Shown here one piece after another: positions 12,781 through 25,397 of a DNA stretch of 64,000 nucleotides (position 1 is the first letter of the stretch; each line of letters begins with the position of its first letter). The notes beneath the pieces were generated by a model that worked only from the letters and a program-made list of their open reading frames with translations, was not told the origin of the DNA and did not search any database. Source of the DNA: Vitis vinifera (taxonomy: Eukaryota > Streptophyta > Magnoliopsida > Vitales > Vitaceae); NCBI RefSeq assembly GCF_030704535.1, contig NC_081813.1, positions 8,361,501 through 8,425,500 of the forward strand, given 5' to 3'. The position numbers and the translations under genes are program-made.

Positions 12781-13724
12781 CCCTTTGCAATAATTATCAC
12801 ATTTAGCCCAACCTATACCGTAATTCTCCCAAATAATTATTTATTCTATTATGATAATAAAGTTTTTAATTGTATGTTCCATATATAAAACAATATAATA
12901 ACCTTAGAATATGATTTTTATTTATGATATATTGAAAATTACATATATTTTTTTACAAGGTTCTTTAAAAAATCTCAATTTTTTTGAAAAAAATAAGAGA
13001 AAAATAGCAATTTTTAAACAGTTGCTTGTTCAAAAGTGAACACAATTTTTTTAGGGCTTAAGAAATGTGTGATTGATTTCTTGTATTTATCATTATGTAT
13101 GGGCCTCACATCATTGACAGTCTCAAATTTGTTTATAGATAGTATAGAAAACATATTTAAGTGTAAAATTATCCTCTAAAAATCATTGATACAAGTGACC
13201 CTTCCCAATAATTATCACATCCAACCCATCCTATTCGATAATTCTCCTTAATTATTTTTTACAAGCACTCATCAATTGAATAATATATAAATATTCAATT
13301 GAATAATACACAACTATTAAATAAATGGAATAAACAACTATTCATTGAGTAATATAGCACATGAAAACATTAAACAAAAATAAATTAAATTATGTTCTAA
13401 CATATTTTAACGATAATGTATTTGTATTATAAGTATAATGCATTTATGTTGTACCTATATTAACAACATTCATCTAATGTATTGAAATTATTTAATAATT
13501 TTTGTATATATATAAAAAAACTACGAATTTCGTGAATTCAAATTAGTATTTCATTTGGTTTCATAAATGATTTATAATATAAGTATCTTATGAAATATGG
13601 TATGATCATACAAAATGATTATTTTTATAAAAAAGTTCAAAATTTTCCCAATTAGGTTTTATTATAACGTAAGTGTATTTATATTCTAATTATAATATAT
13701 TTTTGTTGTACTTGCATTTTTACA

Positions 13725-14028
13725 ATAAACGCAATAATCTTGAGGATTACTTTTTATTCTTTATTAATATTCAACATATCAAATGTATTAACAACATTCG
13801 CTTGATGCATGAGAAAAAAAAATTACATATGAAAATTAAGAAAAGAAAAACATTATGGAAAGGAAAAAAAACTAGAAAAATCATATAAATGTTTAAAAAT
13901 TATTTTATTATAAAAAATAAAAAATGATTAAACATTCTCCATCATTTTCTTATTCCTTTTAGATAATCCCAATGAAAAATTAAATATTTTATCTTTCTCA
14001 AATTTAATACAAAAACATAATTTATCAA

Positions 14029-14072
<44 letters not shown>

Positions 14073-14350
14073 AATCATCACTTTTATTATATAATTATAA
14101 TTTTTTTCTTAATAAAATTAAAATTTTAAATAAAAATAAAAAATATATGAAAAAAACACAATAAATGATATTTTGAAAATAACATTACAAAAAATGTGGG
14201 GCCCATACACCATAAATGACCTCATCAACAAGTGAAGTGCTTTAAATGCTCTAAATGCTTTGAATTTTTAAAGTTTTAGTTTAACGACAATTTTGATATT
14301 TAAGCCTATTATTGTCCTTAAAAAATTATGAAAAGAGACTATCCTTCTCA
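13725..14350 (+). repeat. Direct repeat, copy 2, touching the left edge of the segmental duplication
   Basis: Second copy of the 12085-12780 repeat, with a (TA)n expansion near 14034-14068. Its last ~110 bases, from the AAATGCTTTGAATTTT phrase onward, are also the first bases duplicated at 40567. One breakpoint of the segmental duplication therefore lies within this repeat. Confidence 0.75.
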
Positions 14351-14574
14351 GTAATTATTACATCTAGCCCACCTTATACGATAATTCCTTTTTTTTTTGT
14401 GTTTTTTTTTTGTTGCTTTTGGCTTATTAATGGTAGTCTTGACATTTAAAAAGAGGGCCTTTAAGAAATTATGGCATTTTCAACCTACCCTTTACAACAC
14501 TCACCCAGGTCAATTTTTTTTACCCCACCCACCCTAAAAGATAATTTTCCTTTCTTTTTTTTCTCTTCTAAGAT

Positions 14575-15215
14575 TAAAGTTTCAATAGAAATTAAGATTA
14601 AGATTATAATTGAAATTGAAGTCAAAACTAGGATTAATGTTAAAATTGAAAATTAAAGTTATAATTATAATGAAAATTAATTTTAAAATTAAAATTAAGA
14701 CTAAGATTAGTAAAGTCAAAATTAAGACTAAAGTTAAACTTAAGATGAAAACAAGATTAAAATTACTAAAATGAACATAAAAATTCAATCATACAAATAA
14801 AATTTTCTTTTCATTTATGAGATTAAAATAAAAATCAAGATCAAAACCATCACATAAAAATTAGAATTAAGATTAAAATTAGAATTAAAATTGAAATTAG
14901 AATCAAAATTAAAGTCAAAACTAAGATTAATGTCAAAATTGATATTAAAATTAAAATTATAATGGAAATTAATATAAAAATTAAAATTAAAATTAAGATG
15001 AGGATTGAAATTCAGGTCAAAACTAATATTAAAATTAAAGTCAAAGTTAAGACTAAAGTTCAAGCTAAAGATTAAAACTAGAATTAAAATTACTACAATT
15101 AACATTAAAATTGAAATTGAAATTAAGATTACAAATTCTAATTAAACTAAAATTAGAATTAAGATCAAAACTAAGATTAAAGTTAAAATTAAAATTAAAA
15201 ATCAAAATTAAAATT
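14575..15215. repeat. Low-complexity AAATTA/GAAATT block, unit 1
   Basis: About 640 bases built almost only from words such as AAAATTA, AGATTA, GAAATT and CAAAACTA. The plus strand is strongly purine-rich and almost lacks C and G runs. The minus strand reads as an open Asn-Phe-Leu-Ile polymer in pieces, which is a by-product of the six-base period and not a gene. Confidence 0.85.
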
Positions 15216-15946
15216 ATCAAAGAATATATATATTCTTTAATTACCTAAATAATACATATTTATTATAGTTCTTAATCTTATTTAATTTTAATTATTATTT
15301 TGTTATTATATATATGAAGTAATATAAATAAAAAATATACTAATATAAATTCCTCAAATAATATATATTATATTATTTCATAGTAATTTTACTATCATCA
15401 AAACATTAATAACATACTAATTAATAATTAAATAGATCATATAGCTATTTATCATTGTTACTAATATTACAACTTAACAACATTGTTCAACAATAAAATC
15501 ACTCAATTCATTAGGAAATAATACAATCAATGATGAAGGTTTTTTAATCAAAGAATATGGATAAAAAATTATATTTTGTGATGAAATTTTAATTTGCCTA
15601 TAAATTTTCATTGGAAAAATCATATTTTCTTGTAGTGTAGACAGTAGTAGCAAAAAAAAGTCACATTTGTAACCACACCACTATAATTATTATTAATTTT
15701 TATATTTTTTATTTATAATTTATTTTACTTATATTATATTATTTTATTTATATTTTTTTATGGCCTAGTTGTTATTAAAAAAATTTTAAAATAATTATTT
15801 TACCTTACTTTTAATTTGGAACTTTAATATAACAACAAAGTGGTCACTTATGGTTAAAATTTTGAATAATGAAATTATTTTTTCATCTCTCGACTTTCAA
15901 TCAAATATTTGTATTTACAGTGGTCCACTAGCCAACACTTTGTGAC

Positions 15947-15953
15947 TATAAAT
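15947..15953 (+). promoter_or_regulatory. TATA-like box, arogenate dehydrogenase copy 1
   Basis: TATAAAT lies 74 bases before the chosen ATG at 16021, a normal plant spacing for a TATA box and a short leader. It is conserved in unit 2 at 46259-46265. Confidence 0.45.
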
Positions 15954-16751
15954 TCCCCAAATGTGTCAGCACCTTCACTCCGTTGTCTTGTTCGACTCTC
16001 TCTCTCTACGCCTCTTCAAGATGCTCTTCTTCCCTTTCTCAAAATCTTGCCCAACTGCAAAACCAGTGTTTTCGAATCTTCACTCATCTCTCTCAGATTC
16101 CTTTTCTGGATCCCAATCTTTCTCTTTCAACCCACAAACTGGATTCAACCTCTGCCCGAAATCTCTCCAAATCAGAGCCATGGAGGCCTCCCTAGACTAC
16201 CACTTTGGAACCCAACTGCAAACCCATATCAAAACACCAACAAGCCTTAAAATCGCAATCATTGGGTTCGACAACTTCGGCCAGTTTCTAGCAAAAACCT
16301 TCGTCAGCCAGGGCCACACCGTCCTCGCCCACTCTCGCTCTAACTACTCTAACACGGCCGCTAAGCTCGGCGTTTCCTTCTTTAGTGACCCGCACAACCT
16401 TTGCGAGGAACACCCAAAAGTGGTGATGCTATGCACCTTGATCATTTTGACAAAATCCATGCTCAAATCGATCCCATTTCATAGACTACTGCGTAGCACG
16501 CTGTTTGTGGACGCTTTGTCGGTGAAAGAATTTCCCAGAAGCCTATTTCTTGAAATCTTGCCTGAAGAGTTCGATATCCTCTATACACACCCAATGTTCG
16601 GTCCGGAGAGCGGCAAAAATGGGTGGGTAGGCCTTACTTTTATGTGCGATAAGGTCAGAATTGGAAACGATGATCCTAGAATCTCAATGTGTGGGAGATT
16701 CTTGGATGTTTTTGCAAGAGGAGGGGTGCAAAATGGTAGAGATGAGCTGTG

Positions 16752-17233
16752 TGTTTAATCAACCATTATAAATCCAAGAACTCTACATAAGAATCTCATG
16801 TTAAATCATATAAAGAAATGTGCCTGAATGTTTTATGGAATGCGAACATACTGAATCCAGACTAACCCGAGTCCATTATGGGTGTAGATGAATAAGGTAT
16901 GGATCTTCTAAGGCTGTAGAGGGCTATCCACCTTTTAGTAATCTCTTTAACGATGCGAGCAAGAGAGAACGGGTTCTGTTCTTTATTCAAAAGATGTGAT
17001 CATCTGAAGAACATACACTTAGCCTTTATATACCTTCCTACCTTAGGGACCATACCCTTTGGGTTATTGGGCCTCACGAGTCTTAGCCCATCATCTAAGG
17101 CCTGTGATGGCATTGAGCTCTACACATAAGGTTACCCATACTCTAGATTAATCAACAATCATATATATATATATATGGATAGCTAAATCCTGAACAATGG
17201 TTAATATGATGTGAGTCCACATTTATTCTAACA
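16752..17233 (-). repeat. 3' LTR (minus sense) of the copia element, copy 1
   Basis: Starts TGTTTAATCAACC and ends TTTATTCTAACA on the plus strand. It matches 27683-28178 with scattered base changes and a different (TA)n length, so this insertion is older than the nested copia at 20993. Confidence 0.9.
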
Positions 17234-17248
17234 ATCTCCCACTTGGAC
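17234..17248 (-). other. Polypurine tract of the minus-strand copia, copy 1
   Basis: On the minus strand AAGTGGGAGAT directly precedes the LTR. The same motif AAGTGGGAGATT serves the unrelated copia element at 25386-25397. Confidence 0.75.
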
Positions 17249-17689
17249 CACATATATTAACCAACAATGTTCATGATAATACTTCATTGAGCTCATCTTT
17301 GCTATCCTATTCAAATATCCTTAAACAATATGGTCTACTAATTATGCTAACATAGCATCAAAGTGGCCTTCGTTAATCACAATTATAACTAGACCCATCA
17401 ATGATCACAACATTAACAAAATTAGCAACATGGATCAAGTATGGATGTGTAGCATGGAAATTACATAGAATGTGATATTTATTATGTCTATTTCCAATTG
17501 GTCCTACTTTATGACTAAAAATAGTCAAATTCTACTTTCAACACTTGATGCTAAACTGCTTTTGAAAGTCATCATTTCAATTTAGAGTATTCAAAGACAA
17601 TAGTCTTTAAAAACAAGGTCTGCATAGATAACACAAACATTATATCACATCAAAAAAACAAACACAAAATCTAAATACAAACTCCCACT

Positions 17690-18720
17690 ATACTAGCACA
17701 TCATCAATGTGTACAACACCCATATGTGTGACATGCTCATGATATACTTTGGGTGGCAAACCCTTAGTGAGTGGATCCACAATCATGGAGTTTGTGCTTA
17801 TGTGTTCAATTGATACTTGAAGACTTTGAACTCTTTTTTTGACAACCAAGAATTTGATGTCAATGTGTTTGGACTTTGATGAACTTCAGTTTTTCTTAGA
17901 ATATAATTTTGTGGCCTTATTATCACAGTTCATTCTCAATGGTTTCTCAATCCCATTAACAATTCACAATTGAGTGATAAAATTCTGCAGCCATATCCCA
18001 TGGTTTGATGCCTCGTAGCAAACTATGAATTCTACCTAACATTCTAACAATGTACACAATATCCGGATGCATATAAACTTGTGCATACATGAGACTTCCT
18101 ACTGCTGAGGCATAGGGAAACCTCTCCATATCCTTTTTCTCAAGTTCATTTTTTGGACATTGGTGCAAACTAAATTTATCGCCTTATGCCACAGGTGTGT
18201 CTCCTGGTGCACAATTGCTCATGCCAAACCTTCTTAACACCTTATCGATGATCGTCTTTCATTGATTTCGTCTCATCCTTCATGGCTTCTATCCACTTTT
18301 TAGAGTCAGACCTTTGTTTGACTTGACTAACTGAAATTGGATCATCTTCCAGACCCATGTGAAACCCATGTTCCTGGAGATATACAACATAATCATCTGA
18401 AATTGTACTTCTCCTTTCTCTAGTGGATCTCCTCCGTGGCACTTGTACTTGAGTTTGTTGAGTTACCTCTTCATGAACTTGAATTGGTTCCATAACTTGA
18501 GTAGGAGGAATCCCAAGCTTGTCTACAATCTCTGGTTGTACATTCTGGATAGTGTCATCAATCATAATATGACCATGTCCAGTTGTAATAATAGGAATAC
18601 TACTAAATTCCTCTTCAAAGACCACATTTCTTAATGATTTTCTCCCACTTAACTCAAAGAAGGATCTAGTTGAGGGGTCATAAATAAATATCATGCATAT
18701 ATGAATAAATAAAAATTTAA

Positions 18721-18750
<30 letters not shown>
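17690..18750 (-). pseudogene. Remnant of copia pol: integrase tail, RT start, then RT end and RNase H
   Basis: From right to left on the minus strand: the end of integrase and the linker (YDPSTRSFF, RRRSTRERR), the start of RT (KKWIEAMKDE), then an abrupt jump to the RT end (CPKNELEKKDMERFPYAS, GSLMYAQV) and RNase H. The RT core with the YVDD catalytic box is missing, which is about 200 codons compared with complete copia pol. The same deletion is in unit 2, so it predates the duplication. Gag, protease and the integrase core were not found anywhere in the element. A (CA)n(TA)n tract abuts its right side. Confidence 0.85.
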
Positions 18751-18766
<16 letters not shown>

Positions 18767-18767
18767 G
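18720..18767. repeat. Compound (AC)n(AT)n microsatellite
   Basis: About 13 AC units followed by about 11 AT units. Unit 2 has only a short AT run at the matching place (near 52005), so this locus has changed length since the duplication. Confidence 0.9.
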
Positions 18768-18779
18768 CATGTGAGCCTC

Positions 18780-19999
18780 TTACAAGATACCTAGTACAAA
18801 CATTAATATTCAGTATTTGGAAAAAAATATCAATTTGTAATTGGTATCCTTTTACAACATTAATTCATAAATATTGACAATAAAACCAAAGCAGTATGCC
18901 TATCTTTGAACTGACATATAACAAGTAAGATAAACTTTATATGTCACATATTTATGACTACTTTATTTATTATTATATTAAAATAATATTCCTTTGGGCC
19001 GATTATTTTAAATAATAATAATAATAACATGTTTAGATATTATAAAATAAATAAATTATGTAATATAAGTTACTTTGGCAACTAATATACATAATTCATT
19101 TATTTAAAAAAAATATTAAACACAAATATAACATAAAAGGATGGGAAAATTTTCCAATCCATCTTATATAAATTAAAAACTGAGGGTCCAAGGTTGGACT
19201 GCAAAAGAAGGTGGTCCACCATCTCCCTAAAATTCTTGTGCATGTAGCACCAGCTTGGTAGCAACATGACTTCTTTTAATAGATTATCAAATAGTCAAAA
19301 TGTTTACCAAATATGCAATTTAAACAAAAAATATACTTTAATAGGGACTTTCAAGCCTAAAACTTTCGCATCCCTCAAAAGGGCAATCCCCAGTCCCTTC
19401 TTCTATGGTGTCCAGAAATAATCCAACTAGGACTTAAAAAAATAAATAAATAAACATTCACCCTCCACCAAGTAGCCTTCACATAGACTAAGGATCAACA
19501 AAATTTTATCAAGGATTAACAAACCTCTATTACTGAAAGTTCATTGGTGGCAGAATCCAAATTGTCACCCTGCCTGAGTTCAGATACCATATAATAATTT
19601 GGTACCCATGCATCATAAACATGGATGCACAATAACCATTTTTATAGCTATCAAGGTATATATGACAATAAACATGTGCATAAATAGACACAAATCAATA
19701 TGGGAAATATGAAGTGAACCTGGGCATATTAATAAATAATTTTTATTTTTATGTTTAATTTTTTATTTTTTATTTTTATTTTTTATCTTATCTTATCTTA
19801 TGCAACCCTAAACAACCCAAGGTCGTTTGCAGCCGCGTCACCCTTGGAGCGGCACCAGTAGCGGTGCCGGAGTTGTCCTCAAGCCGCCGATGGCGAAACT
19901 CTATCTCCATCACCGGAATGGTGATTTCCCATCTCCAAACGACGGCGCCACCACCGGAATGACATTGTAACGGCATTGCTGGCAAGTGGCCCCACCTGT
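18780..19999 (-). mobile_element. Non-coding internal part of the minus-strand copia, copy 1
   Basis: Conserved with 52030-53270 in unit 2. It contains no recognisable gag or protease. The right end turns GC-rich (19800-19990) and reads as short Ala/Thr/Arg-rich frames without family resemblance. I see no gene here. Confidence 0.6.
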
Positions 20000-20000
20000 T

Positions 20001-20070
20001 GATTACTACTCAAAAAGTGCTATTTTGTAGCTTGTAATTAACTCTTTTAAACACTTTTGAGTAGTAATTA
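20001..20070 (+). repeat. Inverted repeat at the LTR start
   Basis: GATTACTACTCAAAAAGTG (20001-20019) is followed about 30 bases later by the near inverted complement CACTTTTGAGTAGTAATTA, giving a possible stem of about 19 base pairs with one or two mismatches. Confidence 0.8.
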
Positions 20071-20519
20071 TTACCTTTTAACTCAATTGACATGTTAGGA
20101 ACCCTTGCAATCGTTTCTAATCAAATTGTGTTAAGTTTTGGTGTTTTTGTTAGCTTTTTGCTCACCAAAGCAATCCAAGAATGAGGGAGAGCTGTATATA
20201 GTTCATGGCAAAGCTTTTGGAAGCTGAAATTCATGAAGAACCAAGCTTTGGAGCTCCATAGCCTTTTTCCAAAGTCGCTCAAAGTATGCAAGGAAAGAAC
20301 AACGGAGAGAGGAAAAACAAAGTGAAGAAAACAGAGGACAGCAGCTACAGTCTTCTTTCACACTTTTGGAGCACTTCCCGAAGTCCATTGTTTACATGCT
20401 ATATACCATTTCAAAGCGCAGGAAGTCAAAAATCCAAAACTTCAAACCATGTATGATTTGGAGCTGAAATGAGGAAGATATGGCCTTCGCAAGACAACTG
20501 TATCCAACTGAAGGACAAT

Positions 20520-20715
20520 TTCGCACCTTGCGAAATTGGAACTCCAACGTGCGAAATTTAAAGTGGATGGCAGCTGTGCATTCGCGGTGAAGTCCAACAT
20601 GCGAAAGTGATTTTGCAACTTGCGAACTTGGAGCTCAACGTGCGAAAATGGATTCTAAGTTGCGAAATCAACTTGCGAAATTTTCGCAAGTCACCATGCA
20701 ACGTGCGAAACTGGG
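20520..20715 (+). repeat. Cluster of TGCGAA motifs in the solo LTR
   Basis: Eight direct copies of (T/G)TGCGAA or ATGCGAA within about 190 bases, most preceded by AACTT, AACGT or AACAT, plus several inverted TTCGCA copies. Spacing is 20-35 bases without a strict period. Confidence 0.75.
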
Positions 20716-20992
20716 ATATTTGTGCACCGACTCTTTTAGATATTTTCTTTAGATATTTTTGTATAAATTTCCATTCTTCTCCTTGTAATCCACCAACCAT
20801 AAGATTTCTTAGCTAGGAAGGTTGGAAAAACTTCTCTATATATATTCCCTTGCATCCATTGTAAACGACATCGATCAATATATAGATATTTAAATATATA
20901 GACTATACAGAGCCTTGCTCTGTTTTTCTCTCTTCTCCTATTCTTCCCCATTTCTATTTTCTTAGTAGCCAAACAGCCTCTGAGGGCTTTTC

Positions 20993-21368
20993 TGTTGGGC
21001 TTTGTGGAGCCTAGTTTTGTTTGATCCGGTTTGACAACCCGACCCGAATAATATTGCATGGCCTTTTTAATGGGAGATTTATTGAGGTCTGTTGGGCCCG
21101 TTTAGCCCATTGTGGAACCACCTTTTGTAATTAGGGTTTTTAGTATGATAGGGTTGTCATGCTATATATATATAGAGAATATTGTAGCCGCCAAGTTGTA
21201 CTCTGTATTCTTCCCTGATAATAGTGATATCCCTACAACTCCGTGGACGTAGGCAAATTGCCGAACCACGTAAATACTGTCTTGTGTGTGTGATTGTTTT
21301 TTCTTTGGCGTGTGTTTTCTCTAATTTTTTGTTTCTCACGGGTTGGGAATTCGGTTTAATTCCCTACA
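20993..21368 (+). repeat. 5' LTR of the young copia element
   Basis: 376 bases, TGTTGGGCTTTG to TTTAATTCCCTACA. A TATA-rich stretch (about 21163-21175) 30-40 bases before a plausible start site would be its promoter. Identical to 25398-25772 except for one extra T near 21330. Confidence 0.95.
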
Positions 21369-21370
21369 AC

Positions 21371-21382
21371 TGGTATCAGAGC
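21371..21382 (+). other. Primer binding site (initiator tRNA-Met type)
   Basis: TGGTATCAGAGC two bases after the 5' LTR is complementary to the 3' end of plant initiator tRNA-Met, the usual copia primer. Confidence 0.93.
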
Positions 21383-21407
21383 CTAGGATTAGGTTTGAGT
21401 GGGAGCA

Positions 21408-24400
21408 ATGGCAGAGGAAGCAGGAAAGGCGTCTGGAATAGAAAAGTTTGATGGCACAGACTTTGCGTATTGGAGGATGCAGATTGAAGATTATCTCTAT
21501 GGGAGGAAATTACATTTGCCTCTTTTGGGGACAAAACCTGAGAGTATGAAGGCTGAGGAATGGGCGCTTCTTGACAGACAGGTTCTAGGAGTTATTAGGT
21601 TAACTCTGTCTAGGTCTGTTGCACACAATGTTGTAAAGGAGAAGACCACAGCAGATTTGATGAAGGCTTTGTCCGGTATGTATGAAAAGCCGTCCGCAAA
21701 CAATAAGGTGCATCTGATGAAGAAATTGTTCAATTTGAAGATGACAGAGAATGCATCAGTAGCATAACATCTGAATGAATTTAATACAATCACAAATCAA
21801 TTGTCGTCTATAGAAATTGATTTTGATGATGAGATTCGTGCTCTGATCGTCTTGGCTTCTTTGCCAAACAGTTGGAAGGCAATGAGGATGGCAGTAAGCA
21901 ATTCTACAGGAAAAGAAAAGCTCAAGTACAATGATATACAAGATTTAATTCTGGCTGAGGAGATTCGCCGAAGAGATGCAGGTGAAACCTCAGGATCTGG
22001 TTCTGCCCTAAACCTTGAGACAAGAGGCAGAGGTAATAACAGAAATTCAAATCAGGGTAGATCAAATTCCAGAAATTCTAATCGGAACAGAAGCAAATCT
22101 AGATCAGGCCAACAAGTACAATGCTGGAATTGTGGGAAAACAGGTTACTTTAAAAGGCAATGCAAAAGCCCTAAGAAGAAGAATGAAGATGATTCTGCTA
22201 ATGCTGTAACAGAAGAGGTACAGGATGCATTACTTCTTGCAGTAGACAGTCCACTTGATGATTGGGTTTTGGATTCAGAAGCTTCGTTTCATACCACTCC
22301 ACACCGAGAAATCATACAGAATTATGTTGCAGGTGATTTTGGTAAGGTGTATTTGGCTGATGGTTCAGCCTTGGATGTTGTGGGTCTGGGAGACATCCGG
22401 ATATCATTGCCCAATGGGTCTGTTTGGTTACTGGAGAAGGTTCGACATATTCCTGACCTGAGGAGGAATCTGATTTCTGTTGGACAACTTGATGATGAAG
22501 GACATGCAATACTATTTGTTGGTGGTACTTGGAAGGTTACAAAGGGAGCTAGGGTATTGGCCCGTGGAAAGAAGACTGGTACTCTGTATATGACCTCATG
22601 TCCAAGAGACACAATTGCAGTTGCTGATGCAAGTACTGATACAAGCCTATGGCACCGCAGACTTGGTCACATGAGTGAGAAAGGGATGAAGATGTTGCTG
22701 TCAAAAGGAAAACTACCAGAATTGAAGTCCATTGATTTTGATATGTGTGAAAGTTGCATCTTAGGAAAGCAAAAAAAGGTGAGCTTCTTGAAAACTGGCA
22801 GGACACCGAAGGTTGAAAAATTGGAACTAGTACACACTGATTTGTGGGGGCCTTCTCCGGTTGCATCCCTAGGAGGTTCAAGGTACTACATCACTTTTAT
22901 TGATGACTCAAGTAGAAAGGTATGGGTTTATTTTCTGAAAAATAAATCTGATGTATTTGAAACTTTTAAGAAGTGGAAGGCCATGGTTGAGACAGAAACA
23001 GGTTTGAAAATAAAATGTTTGAGGTCAGATAATGGAGGAGAGTACATAGATGGAGGGTTCAGTGAGTATTGTGTTGCACAGGGAATTAGGATGGAGAAGA
23101 CCATTCCTAGGACACCACAACAGAATGGTGTGGCTGAGCGCATGAACAGAACTCTCAATGAGCGTGCTAGAAGTATGAGGTTGCATGCTGGACTACCAAA
23201 AACTTTTTGGGCTGATGCTGTTAGCACTGCAGCTTACCTAATAAACCGAGGACCATCAGTTCCCATGGAGTTCAGACTTCCTGAGGAGGTTTGGAGCGGT
23301 AAAGAGGTGAAGTTTTCACATTTAAAAGTTTTTGGTTGTGTTTCTTATGTTCATATTGATTCTGATGTTCGTAGTAAACTTGATGCAAAGTCAAAAATAT
23401 GTTTTTTTCATTGGCTATGGTGATGAGAAATTTGGCTATAGGTTTTGGGATGAACAAAACAGGAAAATCATCAGAAGTAGAAATGTGATATTTAATGAAC
23501 AGGTTATGTACAAGGACAGGTCGACTGTAGTGTCAGATGTTATAGAGATAGATCAAAAGAAATCTGAGTTTGTCAACTTAGATGAATTGACTGAAAGTAC
23601 TGTCCAAAAGGGGGGTGAAGGAGATAAGGAGAATGTAAATTCACAGGTAGATTTGAGTACACCTGTAGCTGAAGTTCGCAGATCTTCCAGGAACATTAGA
23701 CCTCCGCAGCGTTATTCACCTGTTTTAAATTATCTCCTGTTGACTGATGGTGGTGAGCCAGAGTGTTATGATGAAGCCTTGCAAGATGAGAATTCAAGCA
23801 AGTGGGAGTTAGCCATGAAGGATGAGATGGATTCCCTGTTGGGGAATCAGACATGGGAACTGACTGAATTGCCAGTAGGAAAGAAGGTTTTGCACAACAA
23901 GTGGGTATACAGAATAAAGAATGAGCATGATGGTAGCAAACGTTACAAGGCCAGATTAGTTGTTAAAGGGTTCCAGCAGAAGGAGGGCATTGACTACACA
24001 GAGATATTTTCTCCAGTTGTGAAGATGTCAACAATTAGACTTGTACTTGGAATGGTGGCTGCAGAAAACTTACATCTTGAGCAGTTAGATGTAAAGACAG
24101 CATTCCTTCATGGTGACTTGGAGGAAGACCTTTACATGATTCAGCCAGAAGGGTTCATTGTTCAGGGACAAGAGAATCTAGTCTGCAAACTGAGAAAGAA
24201 CTTGTATGGCCTTAAACAAGCTCCTAGACAGTGGTACAAGAAGTTTGACAATTTTATGCATAGAATTGGGTTCAAGAGATGTGAAGCTGATCATTGTTGC
24301 TATGTTAAGTCATTTGACAACTCTTACATCATATTACTGTTGTATGTGGATGATATGCTTATTGTAGGGTCTGACATTGAGAAGATTAATAATCTGAAGA

Positions 24401-25305
24401 AGCAATTATCCAAACAGTTTGCAATGAAGGATTTGGGAGCTACAAAGCAAATCCTTGGTATGAGAATCATCAGAGACAAGACTAATGGTACATTGAAGCT
24501 TTCACAGTTAGAGTATGTGAAGAAAGTTCTCAGCAGGTTCAACATGAATGAAGCTAAACCAGTAAGCACACCCTTGGGTAGTCATTTCAAACTAAGCAAA
24601 GAACAGTCACCAAAGACAGAAGAAGAAAGGGACCATATGAGCAAGGTGCCCTATGCCTAAGCTATTGGCAGCTTGATGTATGCTATGGTGTGTACAAGGC
24701 CAGACATTGCACATGCAGTGGGAGTTGTGAGCAGATTCATGAGTAGGCCTGGAAAGCAGCATTGGGAGGCAGTCAAGTGGATTTTAAGATATCTGAAGGG
24801 TTCATTAGATACATGTCTTTGCTTCACAGGTGCAAGTTTAAAATTGCAGGGTTATGTAGATGCTGATTTTGTTGGTGATATTGATAGTAGAAAGAGTACT
24901 ACTGGGTTTGTTTTTACTCTAGGTGGTACAGCTTTATCATGGGCTTCAAATCTACAGAAGATTGTTACTTTGTCTACCACAGAAGCTGAGTATGTTGCAG
25001 CAACTGAAGCTGGAAAGGAGATGATTTGGCTACATGGTTTCTTAGATGAATTGGGTAAGAAGCAGGAGATGGGCATTCTACACAGTGACAGTCAGAGTGC
25101 AATTTTTCTTGCCAAAAATTCGGCTTTTCATTCAAAGTCGAAGCATATACAAACAAAATATCACTTTATCCGTTATCTTGTTGAAGATAAACTGGTAATA
25201 CTTGAGAAGATTTGTGGATCTAAGAACCCTGCAGACATGTTGACTAAGGGTGTCACTATTGAGAAGTTGAAGCTGTGCGCAGCTTCAATTGGTCTTCTAG
25301 CTTGA
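21408..25305 (+). pseudogene. Copia gag-pol, disrupted
   Basis: The polyprotein starts MAEEAGKASG at 21408. Stops and shifts: TAA at 21765-21767 inside gag; one extra T in the run 23402-23408 after integrase; TAA at 24658-24660 between RT and RNase H. Domains in order: gag; zinc knuckle (22122-22163), where the CCHC His is Tyr (22146-22148); protease, with DSEA where the family has DSGA (22278-22280); pre-integrase HHCC (HRRLGH...CESC); integrase with HTDLWGP, RSDNGGEY and NGVAERMNR supplying the D,D,E residues; RT with LLYVDDM near 24340; RNase H with DADF, STTEAEY and HSDSQSA. The element could move only with proteins supplied by another copy. Confidence 0.94.
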
Positions 25306-25385
25306 GGACAGGAGGATGAGTTGTAGGGATGAGAGATCGTTTCTTGGAGGATAGCGGTTTGATGTTGGTGATTGGACTAGTCTCC

Positions 25386-25397
25386 AAGTGGGAGATT
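25386..25397 (+). other. Polypurine tract of the young copia
   Basis: AAGTGGGAGATT directly before the 3' LTR. Confidence 0.88.

Larger units (their letters stand above)
7590..14238. other. AT-rich intergenic region without supported genes
   Basis: I read both strands and found no frame with recognisable protein content. Open frames are short and have AT-driven composition. The region holds simple repeats such as (TA)n near 8879-8908, a low-complexity block at 10466-10575 and a direct repeat pair (12085-12780 and 13725-14350). Confidence 0.7.

Noticed and set aside
7590..14238. Search for tRNA, snoRNA or miRNA hairpins in the gene-free region
   Set aside because: I saw only AT-rich palindromes and simple repeats; none had the boxes or cloverleaf needed. 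A covariance-model scan would be decisive.
14582..15105. Asn/Phe/Leu/Ile-rich frames on the minus strand, also at 40891-41427
   Set aside because: Low-complexity hexamer sequence; no start context, no family resemblance, and frames break at random.
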